A stretch of 64,000 nt of DNA from Reticulitermes speratus (GCA_021186555.1 JAJKFL010000002.1:5593001-5657000), one strand, 5' to 3'. Positions 27,601-35,422 are shown, counted from the first letter of the stretch. Translations and numbers: made by a program. Notes: generated by a model from the letters alone, not told the origin.

Positions 27601-27631
27601 CAGGATTTTCAGCTCCTTCCATACTGTGGCG
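3428..27631 (-). CDS. Concentrative nucleoside transporter (CNT/SLC28), copy A, 12 coding exons
   Basis: A polytopic membrane protein of 604 residues, expected to carry nucleosides into the cell with a cation gradient. The exon coding lengths (60, 93, 160, 172, 154, 195, 162, 94, 160, 169, 159 and 237 nt) join with matching phases, and every intron border is GT/AG. Family landmarks in order are a variable N-terminus (1-80), the membrane segment around [12 protein letters not shown] (exon 6), FLGM-SESPLL (329-338), GSVLAAY (364-370), SAPAAL, NEFVAY (508-513) and [12 protein letters not shown] (536-547). Glu334, Glu509, Asn542 and Ser545 correspond to nucleoside-binding positions of the family. 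The substrate-site pair Gly331-Met332 recalls purine-preferring CNT2 rather than the Gly-Gln of CNT3. The reading frame is intact, unlike copy B. Confidence 0.93.
4262..5640. mobile_element. Foldback (long inverted repeat) element, unit A only
   Basis: The left arm (4262-4350, resuming at about 5088-5280) is the reverse complement of the right arm (about 5300-5600). Examples are GAGCACAATATGCCAGG at about 5092 against its complement at about 5477-5493, and GACGTAG...CCAACA near 4324 against its complement near 5535-5550. The short word TTTGTAT at both borders may be a target duplication. Unit B has an uninterrupted LINE at this site. The left arm is itself split by LINE 3' ends. Confidence 0.7.
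4352..5087 (-). mobile_element. LINE 3' ends nested in foldback arm
   Basis: Two successive tracts of (ATTC)n at 4353-4386 and about 4768-4790, each followed by similar text (for example a GATGTGGAAA-like word), look like minus-strand LINE 3' ends with (GAAT)n tails. They split the left arm of the foldback, giving three levels of nesting. No usable reading frame remains. Confidence 0.55.
6690..7242 (+). mobile_element. Decayed LINE C-terminus with (TTAG)n tail
   Basis: The frame starts [19 protein letters not shown] and, after stops and shifts, continues with [13 protein letters not shown] and later GNFLD-like text before AAGAAGGACTCAGCTTCATG and (TTAG)n. This is the typical zinc-knuckle-proximal C-terminus of a LINE seen in many insect genomes. 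It is shared with unit B (about 37050-38045), so it predates the duplication. The 3' tail is also used by the SINE at 34886-35137. Confidence 0.65.
7301..7459 (-). CDS. CNT copy A exon 11 (residues 474-526)
   Basis: A 159-nt exon, phase 0 at both ends, with AG before and GTAAG after. It encodes [20 protein letters not shown] then [20 protein letters not shown]. The NEFVAY block with Glu509 is a substrate-binding signature of CNT proteins. Confidence 0.93.
7460..8985. other. Intron 10 of copy A
   Basis: No gene. About 8070-8345 has no counterpart in unit B. It contains two related words around CCGATAGGCG (8103 and 8210) and an (AT)n tract at 8318-8344. The remainder aligns with 38265-39544. 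Confidence 0.6.
8986..9154 (-). CDS. CNT copy A exon 10 (residues 417-473)
   Basis: A 169-nt exon. Residue 417 (Gly) is split across the intron. It encodes [20 protein letters not shown] and the following membrane segment with [20 protein letters not shown]. The LDAATKGA and NxLSWFG patterns are typical of the family. The donor is GTGAGT. Confidence 0.93.
9155..11356. other. Intron 9 of copy A
   Basis: No gene. About 9545-10600 is not homologous to the matching place in unit B (about 40105-40775). A GC-rich patch at 10984-11175 (CAGTGGTGTGGCTAAG ... GCCCGGGGCGGC) looks like a decayed MITE of the dispersed CAGTGGCGTAGC-type family; unit B keeps only part of it. Confidence 0.5.
11357..11516 (-). 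CDS. CNT copy A exon 9 (residues 364-416)
   Basis: A 160-nt exon with split codons at both ends. It encodes [20 protein letters not shown] then [20 protein letters not shown], the classic CNT block following the substrate-site helix hairpin. Copy B has lost one base in the AEPAH codons, which breaks it. Confidence 0.93.
11602..11634. repeat. Perfect 16-bp inverted repeat, 1-nt centre
   Basis: CGGGTTTGATGTGCAC, one A, then its exact reverse complement. It sits at the left edge of the unit A-specific insertion that also carries HHR2. Confidence 0.9.
11935..11977 (+). ncRNA. Hammerhead ribozyme-like motif HHR2
   Basis: Core CTGATGA (11939-11945), stem II GGTTT/AAACC (11947-11951 with 11957-11961) and GAAA (11962-11965). 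The stem III palindrome ACATATGT is 11965-11972, with A at 11973. CCCC before the core (11935-11938) pairs with GGGG after the predicted cleavage site (11974-11977). The layout is the same as HHR1 with different paired bases. Confidence 0.65.
12536..12629 (-). CDS. CNT copy A exon 8 (residues 333-363)
   Basis: A 94-nt exon encoding [20 protein letters not shown] and [12 protein letters not shown]. Ser333-Glu334-Ser335 continue the substrate-binding helix hairpin begun in exon 7; Glu334 matches the conserved binding glutamate. The split glycine is completed by exon 9. Confidence 0.93.
12630..13379. other. Intron 7 of copy A, with degenerate SINE head
   Basis: A stretch at about 13193-13262 (GCCGGGATAGCATAGTCAGT, then CCTGGATGCTTGGGGTTAT) resembles a tRNA-derived SINE promoter. 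About 12985-13248 is replaced by unrelated sequence in unit B (42984-44170). No gene. Confidence 0.5.
13380..13541 (-). CDS. CNT copy A exon 7 (residues 279-332)
   Basis: A 162-nt exon, phase 0 at both ends. It encodes [40 protein letters not shown], and ends [14 protein letters not shown]. The terminal Gly331-Met332 are the specificity pair of the family (Gly-Met as in human CNT2, from memory). At the position where most CNTs have the sodium-site Asn there is Ser327. Confidence 0.93.
13542..14883. other. Intron 6 of copy A
   Basis: No gene. Apart from the hAT-like MITE at 14074-14357, it holds a word at about 13742-13800 (GTCCAGTGGCATAGCGCCAC ... TCAGCAACACTGCTGTGAGA) whose reverse complement recurs in the spacer near 33299-33345. 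Confidence 0.5.
14074..14357. mobile_element. hAT-like MITE, unit A copy
   Basis: Terminal inverted repeats CAGGGGTGGCCA and TGGCCACCCCTG are flanked by the 8-bp duplication TCATATAC on both sides (14066-14073 and 14358-14365). An 8-bp target duplication and CAGGG-type ends fit the hAT superfamily. No transposase frame. The same insertion is in unit B, so it is older than the duplication. Confidence 0.85.
14884..15078 (-). CDS. CNT copy A exon 6 (residues 214-278)
   Basis: A 195-nt exon, phase 0 at both ends. It encodes [20 protein letters not shown], then [20 protein letters not shown] and [13 protein letters not shown]. The WRPVMWGxxxQFxxGL and FLxYxDAGxSFVYG patterns are strong family signatures. 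Confidence 0.95.
15397..16061. mobile_element. Head-to-head inverted pair of mariner transposase 3' halves, unit A
   Basis: Two mariner C-terminal fragments diverge from a junction near 15700. The minus-strand one reads [18 protein letters not shown] and [20 protein letters not shown] with [14 protein letters not shown]. The plus-strand one reads [23 protein letters not shown] and [15 protein letters not shown]. The outer ends (ACTCAGAAAATAAGG and its counterpart near 16050) look like mariner ends. Both carry stops or shifts and neither is functional. Present in unit B too. Confidence 0.8.
16477..16630 (-). CDS. CNT copy A exon 5 (residues 162-213)
   Basis: A 154-nt exon encoding [32 protein letters not shown] and a second hydrophobic segment ending FAFSRYPGQ. 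It is the membrane pair that precedes the conserved WRPVMWG block. The donor is GTACGT. The alternative of reading on into the intron (frame open to 16264) is rejected because exon 6 joins in phase. Confidence 0.9.
16631..18742. other. Intron 4 of copy A
   Basis: No recognisable gene. About 16672-17665 is absent from unit B, where the HHR4-bearing repeat sits instead; it contains an open frame at 16879-17154 (minus) of unknown nature. (ACAAT)n lies at 18495-18540 and (TATG)n at 18633-18663, both looking like tails of decayed retroposons. A hairpin at 18352-18410 has lost 8 nt of one arm compared with unit B (49145-49210). Confidence 0.5.
18743..18914 (-). CDS. CNT copy A exon 4 (residues 105-161)
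   Basis: A 172-nt exon with split codons at both ends. It encodes [20 protein letters not shown], a membrane segment, then [20 protein letters not shown]. The WCDGLGxxxIL and YYxxxKKxxG pattern is typical of the second membrane segment of animal CNTs. Confidence 0.92.
19265..20390 (+). mobile_element. 5'-truncated LINE (RT 3' part), unit A copy
   Basis: Begins inside the reverse transcriptase with [17 protein letters not shown] and FADN in place of the catalytic FADD, so it is inactive. It continues to [17 protein letters not shown] and a 3' UTR ending in an (AACTA)n tail near 20365-20385. The same insertion is in unit B (50045-51170). The 3' end recurs on the minus strand at 62755-62885. 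Confidence 0.85.
20744..20765. repeat. Perfect 22-bp palindrome upstream of HHR3
   Basis: ATTAGAATGGT and its exact complement ACCATTCTAAT abut with no spacer, about 40 nt before the hammerhead-like motif at 20806. Confidence 0.9.
20806..20848 (+). ncRNA. Hammerhead ribozyme-like motif HHR3 (unit A)
   Basis: Core CTGATGA (20810-20816), stem II GGCTTT/AAAGCC (20818-20823 with 20829-20834) and GAAA (20835-20838), then ACATTT and A20844. TTGC before the core (20806-20809) pairs with GCAA (20845-20848). Stem III here is no longer a palindrome (ACATTT rather than ACATGT), so this copy may be inactive. It is duplicated at 51579-51621. Confidence 0.6.
20849..21631. other. Intron 3 remainder, copy A
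   Basis: No gene. A minus-strand open frame at 20801-21097 (with [10 protein letters not shown]) resembles a dispersed insect retroposon fragment from memory, but I cannot name its family. It is repeated at 51574-51870. Confidence 0.4.
21632..21791 (-). CDS. CNT copy A exon 3 (residues 52-104)
   Basis: A 160-nt exon. It encodes the cytosolic [20 protein letters not shown] and then the first membrane segment [20 protein letters not shown]. It ends one base into the glycine codon completed by exon 4. Confidence 0.9.
21809..22745 (-). mobile_element. 5'-truncated LINE, unit A copy, (AAATTG)n tail
   Basis: Minus-strand frame 22705-22238 (155 residues) from the post-RT region: [43 protein letters not shown] and YQKGVHYMV. 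This is the C-terminal layout of a Jockey-like LINE. The tail is the CAATTT repeat at 21819-21831 on plus. It is related to, but distinct from, the LINE at 30923. Shared with unit B (52587-53525). Confidence 0.85.
23315..24644. mobile_element. piggyBac-like non-autonomous element, unit A only
   Basis: TTAA at 23311-23314 and 24645-24648 flank a 1330-bp insert whose ends are inverted repeats CCTTTAAGAGCCG. Unit B has a single TTAA at the matching place (about 54087-54090). TTAA duplications are the hallmark of piggyBac-type integration. No transposase frame is seen. Subterminal GGACAAA and TTTGTCC words repeat near the right end. Confidence 0.85.
24649..25454. other. Intron 2 remainder, copy A
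   Basis: No gene. A poly-C run (25382-25399) is followed by (CA)n to about 25425. Open frames at 24879-25314 have no recognisable domain and are repeated with differences in unit B. Confidence 0.5.
25455..25547 (-). CDS. CNT copy A exon 2 (residues 21-51)
   Basis: A 93-nt exon, phase 0 at both ends, with AG before and GTAATG after. It encodes the hydrophilic [20 protein letters not shown] and [10 protein letters not shown]. It has no domain; it belongs to the variable cytosolic N-terminus. It is supported by splice sites and conservation in both copies. Confidence 0.8.
25548..27562. other. Intron 1 of copy A
   Basis: I see no gene, RNA or identifiable mobile element. It aligns along its length with 54975-56993. 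Confidence 0.5.
27563..27631 (-). CDS. CNT copy A exon 1 (first coding exon, residues 1-20)
   Basis: AG acceptor, 9 nt of 5' UTR, then ATG at 27622. It encodes [20 protein letters not shown], phase 0, with donor GTGAGT. The acceptor implies at least one upstream 5' UTR exon, which I could not find. The start fits because the upstream frame has no conserved sequence. Confidence 0.8.
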
Positions 27632-29346
27632 CTGTAATAAACAAACACATACTATTACACGAAATACGTTAAATTTATTATATCTCACTCTTTTCAGTGA
27701 CCATATTACTTCCAAGTCAATAAAGGTATTATAAAAGTCTTTTGATATTTGAAACATGAACAAATAATGGAACTATTAGCCACACAGAAGTCATGGGCTG
27801 ACATATAATTCAAATGACTGTCCTTTAAGGAACTGTCTTTATTCTTCAAACACTTCATCACAATAAAATACAAACAATTAAGCTTACTTCTTATTACTAA
27901 ATCATATAAGTGTAGCTGATCTGCACATCTGGTTGTGTGTCCAACATCTCTTCCTTCCAAAGGTTTGTATTTCAGCACATGATTTAAAATTCTTATTTTC
28001 TACATTTTTTTTGTACTTGCTTTAGCCAATTCCTTTCACGGTCTTCAATTTCATATAAGTATTGGAAATTTTTAAATTTACCTTGACGTCAGTATTTCAC
28101 TGATAATCAATCCATCTTACATTCAGAATAGTTTATAGAAACCCAATCTCTATTGCTTCCAGTCTTCCTGTGTCCCTCTCCATTAAGAGCCACAACTCAC
28201 TACCACATTTCAAAGTTGCTGGCAATGTTAACTTCACTTAGTGTTATTTCTGATAACATTGTTCACTGTAATGCCTTCCTTATGTTATTTACTTTGTTAG
28301 GTTTGTTTAATTTTATTTACAGTTCCCTTCTCTGATCTGATATCATATTCCATAAATACTCCAGATTCAGAAGATTAATCTACATTATTTCAAACTTTTA
28401 CTATTTAATACCCTAAAGGAAAGTACTATGGCACTAATATTATAAAAGGTATTCTTTATACCTGCAATTTGTTTTGTAGAGTACCACTGTGTGCGCTTTG
28501 AACCGTACTAATGAATCACTATCAATATATCTACAACTTCTAAAACAGCACAATCTTATCTCACTGATTAGAGTAATGATAAAATCTCAGTTACTATACG
28601 TAGGTTGTAAAATGAAACACATTTCCTCATGCAGATTACAGTGTTCTTCACGGGCGTTTTGCAGGATCCTGCTGTCTACATCTTGAGGATAGTCAAAGAA
28701 AAGTTCTTCAACTAACAAATTACCAATCAACACGGTGCCATACCCAGAAATGTGATCTTCACCAATGGTGTGAAAACTTCAAATTGCACATTATATGATA
28801 CAAAGAATTCATTTTATTCTGTGAGCAGTTATGTGTGGTTTCTCTGTCATGGCTTCCCTCATAGCAATCATACTTTACAGTCATAAAATTATATCATAAT
28901 GGGCCCTGAAAAAAAATTTGAGTGGGCCTTACTCATATAGCTTAAAATGTTTTAGTATTATCATGACATATCAATAATGCAATTGACGTTATTATTAAAC
29001 TTATAAAGGTACTATGTACCTACATTTTATAGCAATACATACACACTTGCACACATAGTCTAGTCTTTCAAATACTCAACCTATTCACCCTTCACAAATA
29101 TTTGCCCATCTCATTTTTGCAAAATAAACACTCACAATTTAAACGGTGTTTTGAAGTAACTTGGTAATTGACAAATCTAACACAGTGGTTTTATATCTTG
29201 ACAGTAAGGAGAAATTCAGAATCTAGTAAAATGTTTGTCTGTTCACTTCAGCAGACTTAACTCTGTCCCAACACACAAGTCACTTTACAGGGAAGTGGTA
29301 AAAGCTGTTGCTAATGACAAAGGCCATTTGAGCCTCCTTTCCATTG

Positions 29347-29487
29347 GTATTGGGGGTTTTCCCCCTGGGGATGAAGCAGCCGTGACATGAGGCTGACCAC
29401 TCACCCCCAAGCAGTACTGAGGTTAAGAATGAATGGAGTTATACCTCCACACCCCTATATGCCTTCATGGCATGTACAGGTACAACA
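29347..29487 (+). repeat. Short dispersed repeat (SINE-like), copy 1
   Basis: Shares GGGGATGAAGCAGCCGTGA, GACCACTCACC, AGTACTGAGGTTAAGAATGA, TATACCTCCAC and TCATGGCATGTACAGG with 59722-59858 (its duplicate). More diverged copies are at 62235-62350 and 63763-63896. No coding content. Confidence 0.7.
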
Positions 29488-30132
29488 TTTATTTGAAAAG
29501 ACTATGTATTTACCCATACTAAAAACAACACAAAATAAAAAGATGCTGGTGGTTCTGAACAGAAGGCAAATACTGCTTTAAATATGAGGTAAGAAAAAAA
29601 GTATTTTACTTCAAAAGATAACATATACAAACAAAAGGTACAAAGTATGTATAAATAATTACAGACAAGAAAAAACACAAACACAAGGTGACATTTAACA
29701 ATTCAAGATACTGTACCCTGCTATTTCACACATATTAAAAATGAGAGAGGAAACTAAGATACACTAAAAAATATTGAGTAAAACATGATGGTCTGACTAA
29801 ACTTTTAGTCAAAAACTACTTTATAGCTTTTAGAGATGCTTTATTGGTGCTACTTTTGACACCAGTGACATTAAATTGCCTTGGAAACCAGACTGAGACA
29901 TACCCAATTCAAGACAAACAAATTTTAAAGCTCTAATTTCTAGTGTATTATTTCTTTACCCCCTTTATCCCCTTCTTTCCTTACTTCTTTCTTTCCAAAT
30001 TTCTTCTTGTTTATTTCTTTCCTTCCTCTTTTACCCATCTTGATGTGGGTTTACTAAATCAAAACCCCCTATTATCAAACGCAGTTAACCTACATTCTTG
30101 AACTCTGTTACATTTGCTGTTTGTTCAAAAAG

Positions 30133-30237
30133 GCAGATTGTTTTTATTTTGATCTTAGTCAAGCTTTTGATGAAGCCCCTCATCCTCGTTTATTGAATGC
30201 AGTTGATGATCTTGGACTTTCGTTGCATTATAATACA
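30133..30237 (+). pseudogene. LINE reverse-transcriptase fragment (RT palm)
   Basis: In frame: ADCFYFDLSQAFDEAPHPRL then LNAVDDLGL. The xYFDxSxAFDxxPHxxLL pattern is the catalytic Asp motif of LINE reverse transcriptase. Only about 35 codons survive. Duplicated at 60491-60595. Confidence 0.75.
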
Positions 30238-30922
30238 TGTTCCAAACTTATGTCTTACACAGATTCCACCCCACCCACCACTTTTTTTCTCCCTATATAA
30301 TGGATGTTTTCTTCCACTTTTCCTATGCATGCAGCTACATAGACTGTGATAGCCTTACACAATTCCAGAAATAACCTTCAAGGATTTATCAACCAAAATC
30401 AGAGGCACGTAACAATTACGTGGCATAGGTGAATACATGGATAAAATAGATGAGTGGTTGTAAACAGTAATGCACACAAACTGCAAATCCTCAGCAACAT
30501 CAAAACCTAACAACATTCAAGTCAAACCTTACACACCATGTTTTTGTGGCTATGCTTACTGGGTCAGCTGAAATTTTGTCCCATATACTAATGTTTATTC
30601 TATGCTACACTACTGCTTTATTGCATTCAAATTCAGACACTCAACACGTAGACATGTACCAAATGACTCTCAGTACTGTAAATATAGCAAGCTATACATC
30701 GCTATCAAAGCAGTGTTACTGTTAGAAATACACATCAATTAATATTCATAAAAAACATACTTCTTCTTTGCTCATAATAAATACAAGAATCAACAATTTG
30801 TCACCCTACATGTAATGTCATGTTATGTCCCTGAGCCTGACCTCTCAAAATACTTTTATTGTTACTACATGAACGCATATAATACTATACTTAGGCCCAC
30901 TAAGGCTACCTACAGTTACTAG

Positions 30923-32704
30923 ATATTGCCTATGATTTTAAAAATAAGCTCGCCATTTATAAGTTCACCTATAAACTATATATGCAATAAAATGTTAAGG
31001 GGAGGAGTATTTCCGGATAGATTAAAATATGCATTATTAAAACCATTACATAAGAATGGTGATATATGTGATGTGTCTAATTATAGACCTATATCACTTT
31101 TAACAACTTTTTCAAAAATATTTGAAACCATAATGTATTCAAGAATTTTGGATCATCTCAATAAATATAATATTTTAAGTACTGAACAATATGGATTTAG
31201 GAAAGGACTAAAAACAGATAATGCAATCTATAAATTGACTACAGAGATTTTAAATGCTATGAATAACAAACAAATAGTAGGAGGTATTTTCTGTGATTTG
31301 GAGAAAGCTTTCGATTGTGTTGATCATGACATTTTATTATCTAAACTCAAATTTTATATGGTATCAATGGGAAAGACCACACACTCTATGAATCTTACTT
31401 AAATAACAGAAACATTAGAACAGTAATGCATAATAATAACAATAACAATAACAATATAGCTTCAGATTGGCTTAAAGTTAGACATGGAGTTCCACAAGGG
31501 TCTATATTGGGACCTTTGTTGTTTCTATTATACATAAACGATTTACCCAATATAATAACTAAATTTTCTACACCTATAATTTTCGCTGATGATACTAGCA
31601 TCCTATTTTCTCATTCTAATATAAATGACCTCAACAAACACATTCATATAACATTTGAAAATATAAATAGATGGTTCAGAGTGAACAAATTATCATTGAA
31701 TTTTAATAAGACACATTACATTCATTTTAAAACTAATAGAAAAATGTCAGATACTCTCACAATAATTTATAATAATAAATTCATTAATAATATTTTTTGT
31801 ACTAAATTCTTGGGAATTATTATTGATGGTGCCTTAACGTGGAAGAACCATATTGATCTACTCATAAAAAAATTGAGCAAGGCTTGCTATGTAATCAGAA
31901 ATGTGAAACCATACATGTCTACCTCAGCACTAAAGGCAATTTGTTACTCTTTTTTCCACTTGTTAATGAGCTATGGCATCATCTTTTGGGGAAATTCATC
32001 TCATAGTCACACTATTTTTCTCCTTCAGAAGAAGGCAATTAGAACAATGTTGAGATGTGGCAATAGAGTCTCGTGTCGAAATATATTCAAAGAATTAGAT
32101 ATTCTGCCGTTGGCATCACAATATATATTTTCTTTATCAATGTTTGTATTACAAAACAAAACTCTTTTCCCATCAAACATTGACTCTCATACTATTGATA
32201 CTAGACAAAGACAAAATTTGTATTTACCCCAAGCTAATTTAACTATTTATCAGAAAGGAGTTCATTACGCGGGTAATGATGGATGTGTGGATGAGTACCT
32301 CATTGGATAACTGCTACAATAAAAAATACTAGATTATATTGTTGTTTTTAGTACTCTGTTTTGTTTTTGATGTGATTACTTAATGTATGTATTTTATGCT
32401 TTTATACTTGAGTTTGTGACGTGTTCTATATACACTTATTGATTTCTGGAACTTATAAATAAATATAAATATAAATACTTAAACTGTAAAACATTCACAG
32501 TGTTTCAGTTAATGTGAGTTCTTGTAACGTATGATTAGAATGTTTTTTGTGGCAGGAATGATAAAAAATGTAATATTAGGAAAACCTAAGGAAAACATTT
32601 TGTGTTATATTGAACTATTTTATTTTAATAATGTGTATTTTTATATTGACATGTCCTATATCAATGTATTTTGATCAACAGGATAAATAAAAGAAAATAA
32701 AAAA
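30923..32704 (+). mobile_element. 5'-truncated Jockey-like LINE, unit A only, one frame break
   Basis: Flanked by the 7-bp duplication TTACTAG (30916-30922 and 32705-32711); unit B has one TTACTAG (61288-61294) and no insert. The RT runs from FPDRLKYALLKPLHKNGD and NYRPISLLTTFSKIFE through DLEKAFDCVDHD to VPQGSILGPLLFLLYINDLP, FADDTSIL and the C-terminal SYGIIFWGNSS. The catalytic aspartates are present. The frame breaks once, near 31400, beside an (AAC/AAT) repeat. It ends in an A-rich tail. Confidence 0.93.
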
Positions 32705-32892
32705 TTACTAGTGTGTATTAATGCTGAGTAGTGTCAAATTCTTGGCCTATACTAATTAATGCTTGAAAAATAAGCAAAAATAAATATTTACAGCATCACG
32801 AGGGCATAAAATACTGTTCATGGACGTGCAAAGAAAAGTCTTTGGTGCACATCAAGGAAGGAACTGACAATATATAATTTGTTAGGAGTGAC

Positions 32893-33138
32893 CAGGGTCA
32901 TAGCCAGAGGGAGGCAAGTGGTGCATCCGCCCTGGGTGGCACAGTCCAAGGGGTGGTAAAATAAATATTTGAAATTTAAAAAAAATTCATTTTCTGCACT
33001 CCACAATTTTTTAACTATAAAGCAAAATACAAGGAAATTCAATTAATGATTGCGATATTTTTAAACTTCATAATTTCTGTTAGGGGTGGTCATTTGTGAT
33101 TACTCACCCCAAGCACCAAAAACCTGGCTATGCCACTG
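32893..33138. mobile_element. MITE with CAGNGNCATAGCCAG ends, unit A copy
   Basis: A 246-bp segment starting CAGGGTCATAGCCAG and ending CTGGCTATGCCACTG, imperfect terminal inverted repeats. No coding frame. The same element is at 61476-61721 in unit B. Target duplication not clear. Confidence 0.65.
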
Positions 33139-33257
33139 GTCAAGACCTACACACTAGTGTTGTGTATGGAATGTAAAGAATAAGAGCTCTTTCCACAACA
33201 GTGGAATAACAGTAAGGCTTGCTGACATTCATAAAACCTGAAGTGGGCTTAAATGCT

Positions 33258-33717
33258 GTTCACAGGAATAAACATGCAATAATTCGTGCAAGACACAGTG
33301 TTCTCACAGCAGTGCTGCTGAAGTTTCAAGTCTTTTTGGATGTAACGCTGTGTCAATGGGCTAGTTCCTGACGTTTTGAATGATCATAGTGCCTCTAAAA
33401 CATCAGCAACTATAAGCCCAACAACACAGTGTCACATCCTTAAAGACTTGAATCTTCATGCAGTAATTCACATAAATGATACATACATGGCTGAAGTTGC
33501 AGCTCTCAGTATTTACCTTTTCCAATTACCCAATGTACCGACACCCCTGGCCATCAAGCAAAAGCCTAAACAAGGGCAATGCACTCTTGGACAAGCCACA
33601 TTTGTGTTGTAAATTTGTATCATGTACATTGTAAAAAGCATAACTAATAACCAAATTCCTTTGTTGGGTGGTCAGCATTTTCATCCAGCAGCAGATCTAG
33701 CCATTGGACATAATTTG
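33258..33717. other. Spacer between duplication units
   Basis: About 460 bp with no match at the outer ends of either unit. It contains an inverted pair: GAAGTTTCAAGTCTTTTTGG near 33319 against its approximate complement at 33438-33466. The left arm also resembles the complement of 13742-13810. It could be a degenerate foldback repeat that lay at the junction. Confidence 0.5.
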
Positions 33718-34299
33718 ATCTTTATTGCTTCACAACATCCAATTTACTTTATGCTATATAATTACTTTGGTCTTGCATTGTCCTAGTTGCTTGTACTTAA
33801 GTCAGAAAACCAAGTATGGAATAAAGTAAGATCTACAGTTGATTTAATTAGAAAATTGCAGCAATGATGTATTACAAACTGACATTGACACATCTGAGGG
33901 CACAAGATCTTCGTCTGTAGTTAGCATTCCTAGAAAGGGGGGAAAACCAGTTGAAATACAGATTAAAAAAATTGTAAAACGGTATCAGAAGATTGTATAG
34001 TTCTATGAATGTCTCTATTGGCATCGAAGACTAGAATTCTTTGAGATACTCATAAATCTGGTCGAGATGGACTTCGGCAAGCAAAGCATAAATATTCCAT
34101 GAAAATCTATTTCTCATACCTCTTTGCTTGTATAAGTTCAAATGCACTGGACAAGACAGTTACTTTAATAAATTACCATCATGATTTGTTTGAACAACGT
34201 GGTCTGTGCTTGTTAATCAGAATACACATGATCAAAGTGCTGAGATCACATGTGAGAAGTACAGTTGTGTAAACCTATGCTGAAAATAGGGGTGTCCAT

Positions 34300-34672
34300 T
34301 TACATTTTACATTTATTTATTTTCATTTAATAGATCCTTACAAGAGTTAAAACAACATATAGGATGTAGAATTAGTCCAATATATACAATACAAGTACAA
34401 TGACTAATCATATAAGTCAAAGTTACAAAAAATACATCAAGAGAAGGGGCACAACATAATTACAATAAAAATGAGACAAAATGAAAAAGAAAGTAACAGT
34501 CACAAGTGTAAGTGTAAGTGTAATTTAGACATCGCAGATAATGCATTCAAAATCAAAAAATTTCAAAAGAAATTTAATTGGAAGTTCAGTCGAATTTTAA
34601 AATTTAAAATTAAAAAATCTAAAACTAAATTTAAGTTAAAATTTGAATTAATTGTTATTAGAAATGATTATC
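34300..34672 (-). mobile_element. LINE 3'-end fragment, unit B only
   Basis: Interrupts sequence that is continuous in unit A (near 3172). It begins on plus with TTTACATTTTACATTTATTT and ATAGATCCTTACAAGAG, which resembles the minus-strand 3' ends of the other LINEs here (compare CCATAGATCCATTACAGGG at 21841). It includes a (GTAAGT)n word near 34506. Near-repeat TCCA words flank it. Confidence 0.55.
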
Positions 34673-34885
34673 CAGGTTCCTGTTCCTGGTTTTCTACTTC
34701 TAATGATAAATCATAAAAGGTCTTTTTACTAGATATAACACTGCTAGTACTAATACAGTACGGGTGCACAAATCCTGGGTGTCAGGTTGCCCAGGCAATT
34801 AAACTTTGTACAGTGGCGCCTAATGTTTGTGAGATCTCAGTACGAAAGTTTATTCATGTCACCTTTCTGGTGCCTGTAATTTTTA

Positions 34886-35137
34886 GGTCCGAGGCTCTTT
34901 GTAGTATTTCATAACATGGTAATTTTTTACGGTGAGGAGTTGTTAGCACCTCGCCCAACCCCCAAGCTGGAGGACCACCCCTTGTCGGCTGTCCGCGACT
35001 GCATATTCGCAGCTACCCTCCATATTCGGAGGCCGTTCCTCCATCCGCAACCCGAGGACGCGCCATGCCGTGGTGACAGGGACCCACTAATCATGTTAGC
35101 TTCTCAAGAAGGACTCTGCTCCATGGAGTTAGTTAGT
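34886..35137 (+). mobile_element. SINE in the 3' UTR of copy B
   Basis: Insertion of about 250 bp flanked by TAATTTT on both sides. Unit A has one TAATTTT at 3379. It contains GGAGTTGTTAGCACCTCGCC, a GC-rich body and GACGCGCCATGCCGTGGTGA. It ends in CAAGAAGGACTCTGCTCCAT then (TTAG)n. The tail matches the LINE tail at about 7170-7240. It lies between the copy B stop codon and its candidate poly(A) signal. Confidence 0.8.
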
Positions 35138-35185
35138 AATTTTGAGGTGGCCCCCAGATTCTTGAAAACTCTGTGCACACCTATA

Positions 35186-35422
35186 CTATATGACAAGAGC
35201 AGCAAGGGTGACTGTAGAAATACCTAAATATAAAAACTTACCAGCTATGCTTGCAGTCAGGAAACATGTAGCACTGCCTGCAATGAAGGCTCGGAAAGCT
35301 ACCTCAGTTATCACATTCCTCTTTTCGGGAGCCATTGTGACAAGTGCTCCAATCAAAATGCCAATTGCTCCTGGGTTTGAGAACCCACACAGTGCATATG
35401 TTGCTATCAGTTGTGATCTGGG
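35186..35422 (-). pseudogene. CNT copy B exon 12
   Basis: 237 nt, same length as in A and still open to the TAG. It keeps the ALCGFSNPG block; changes include Ser to Ala after PG and Val to Gly in the hydrophobic tail. Good splice acceptor. Confidence 0.85.

Larger units (their letters stand above)
27632..30922. other. 5' flank of copy A
   Basis: A non-coding exon and promoter of copy A should lie in or beyond this region, but no motif decides where. It contains the 29347 repeat and an RT fragment listed separately. A hydrophobic open frame at 29502-29684 (minus) is repeated at 59875-60057, without a domain. Confidence 0.4.
2589..33257. repeat. Tandem segmental duplication, unit A
   Basis: A 30.7-kb unit that aligns in direct orientation, exon by exon and through most introns, with 33718-61841. 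By eye the non-coding identity is high (single-base differences and short indels every few tens of bases). It is interrupted by unit-specific insertions and a few non-homologous replacement segments: about 9545-10600, 12985-13248 and 16672-17665. Confidence 0.92.

Noticed and set aside
29502..29684. Hydrophobic minus-strand open frame (also 59875-60057), considered as an N-terminal transporter exon
   Set aside because: The transporter already has a membrane segment 1 in exon 3 and a start in exon 1; no splice logic links this frame.
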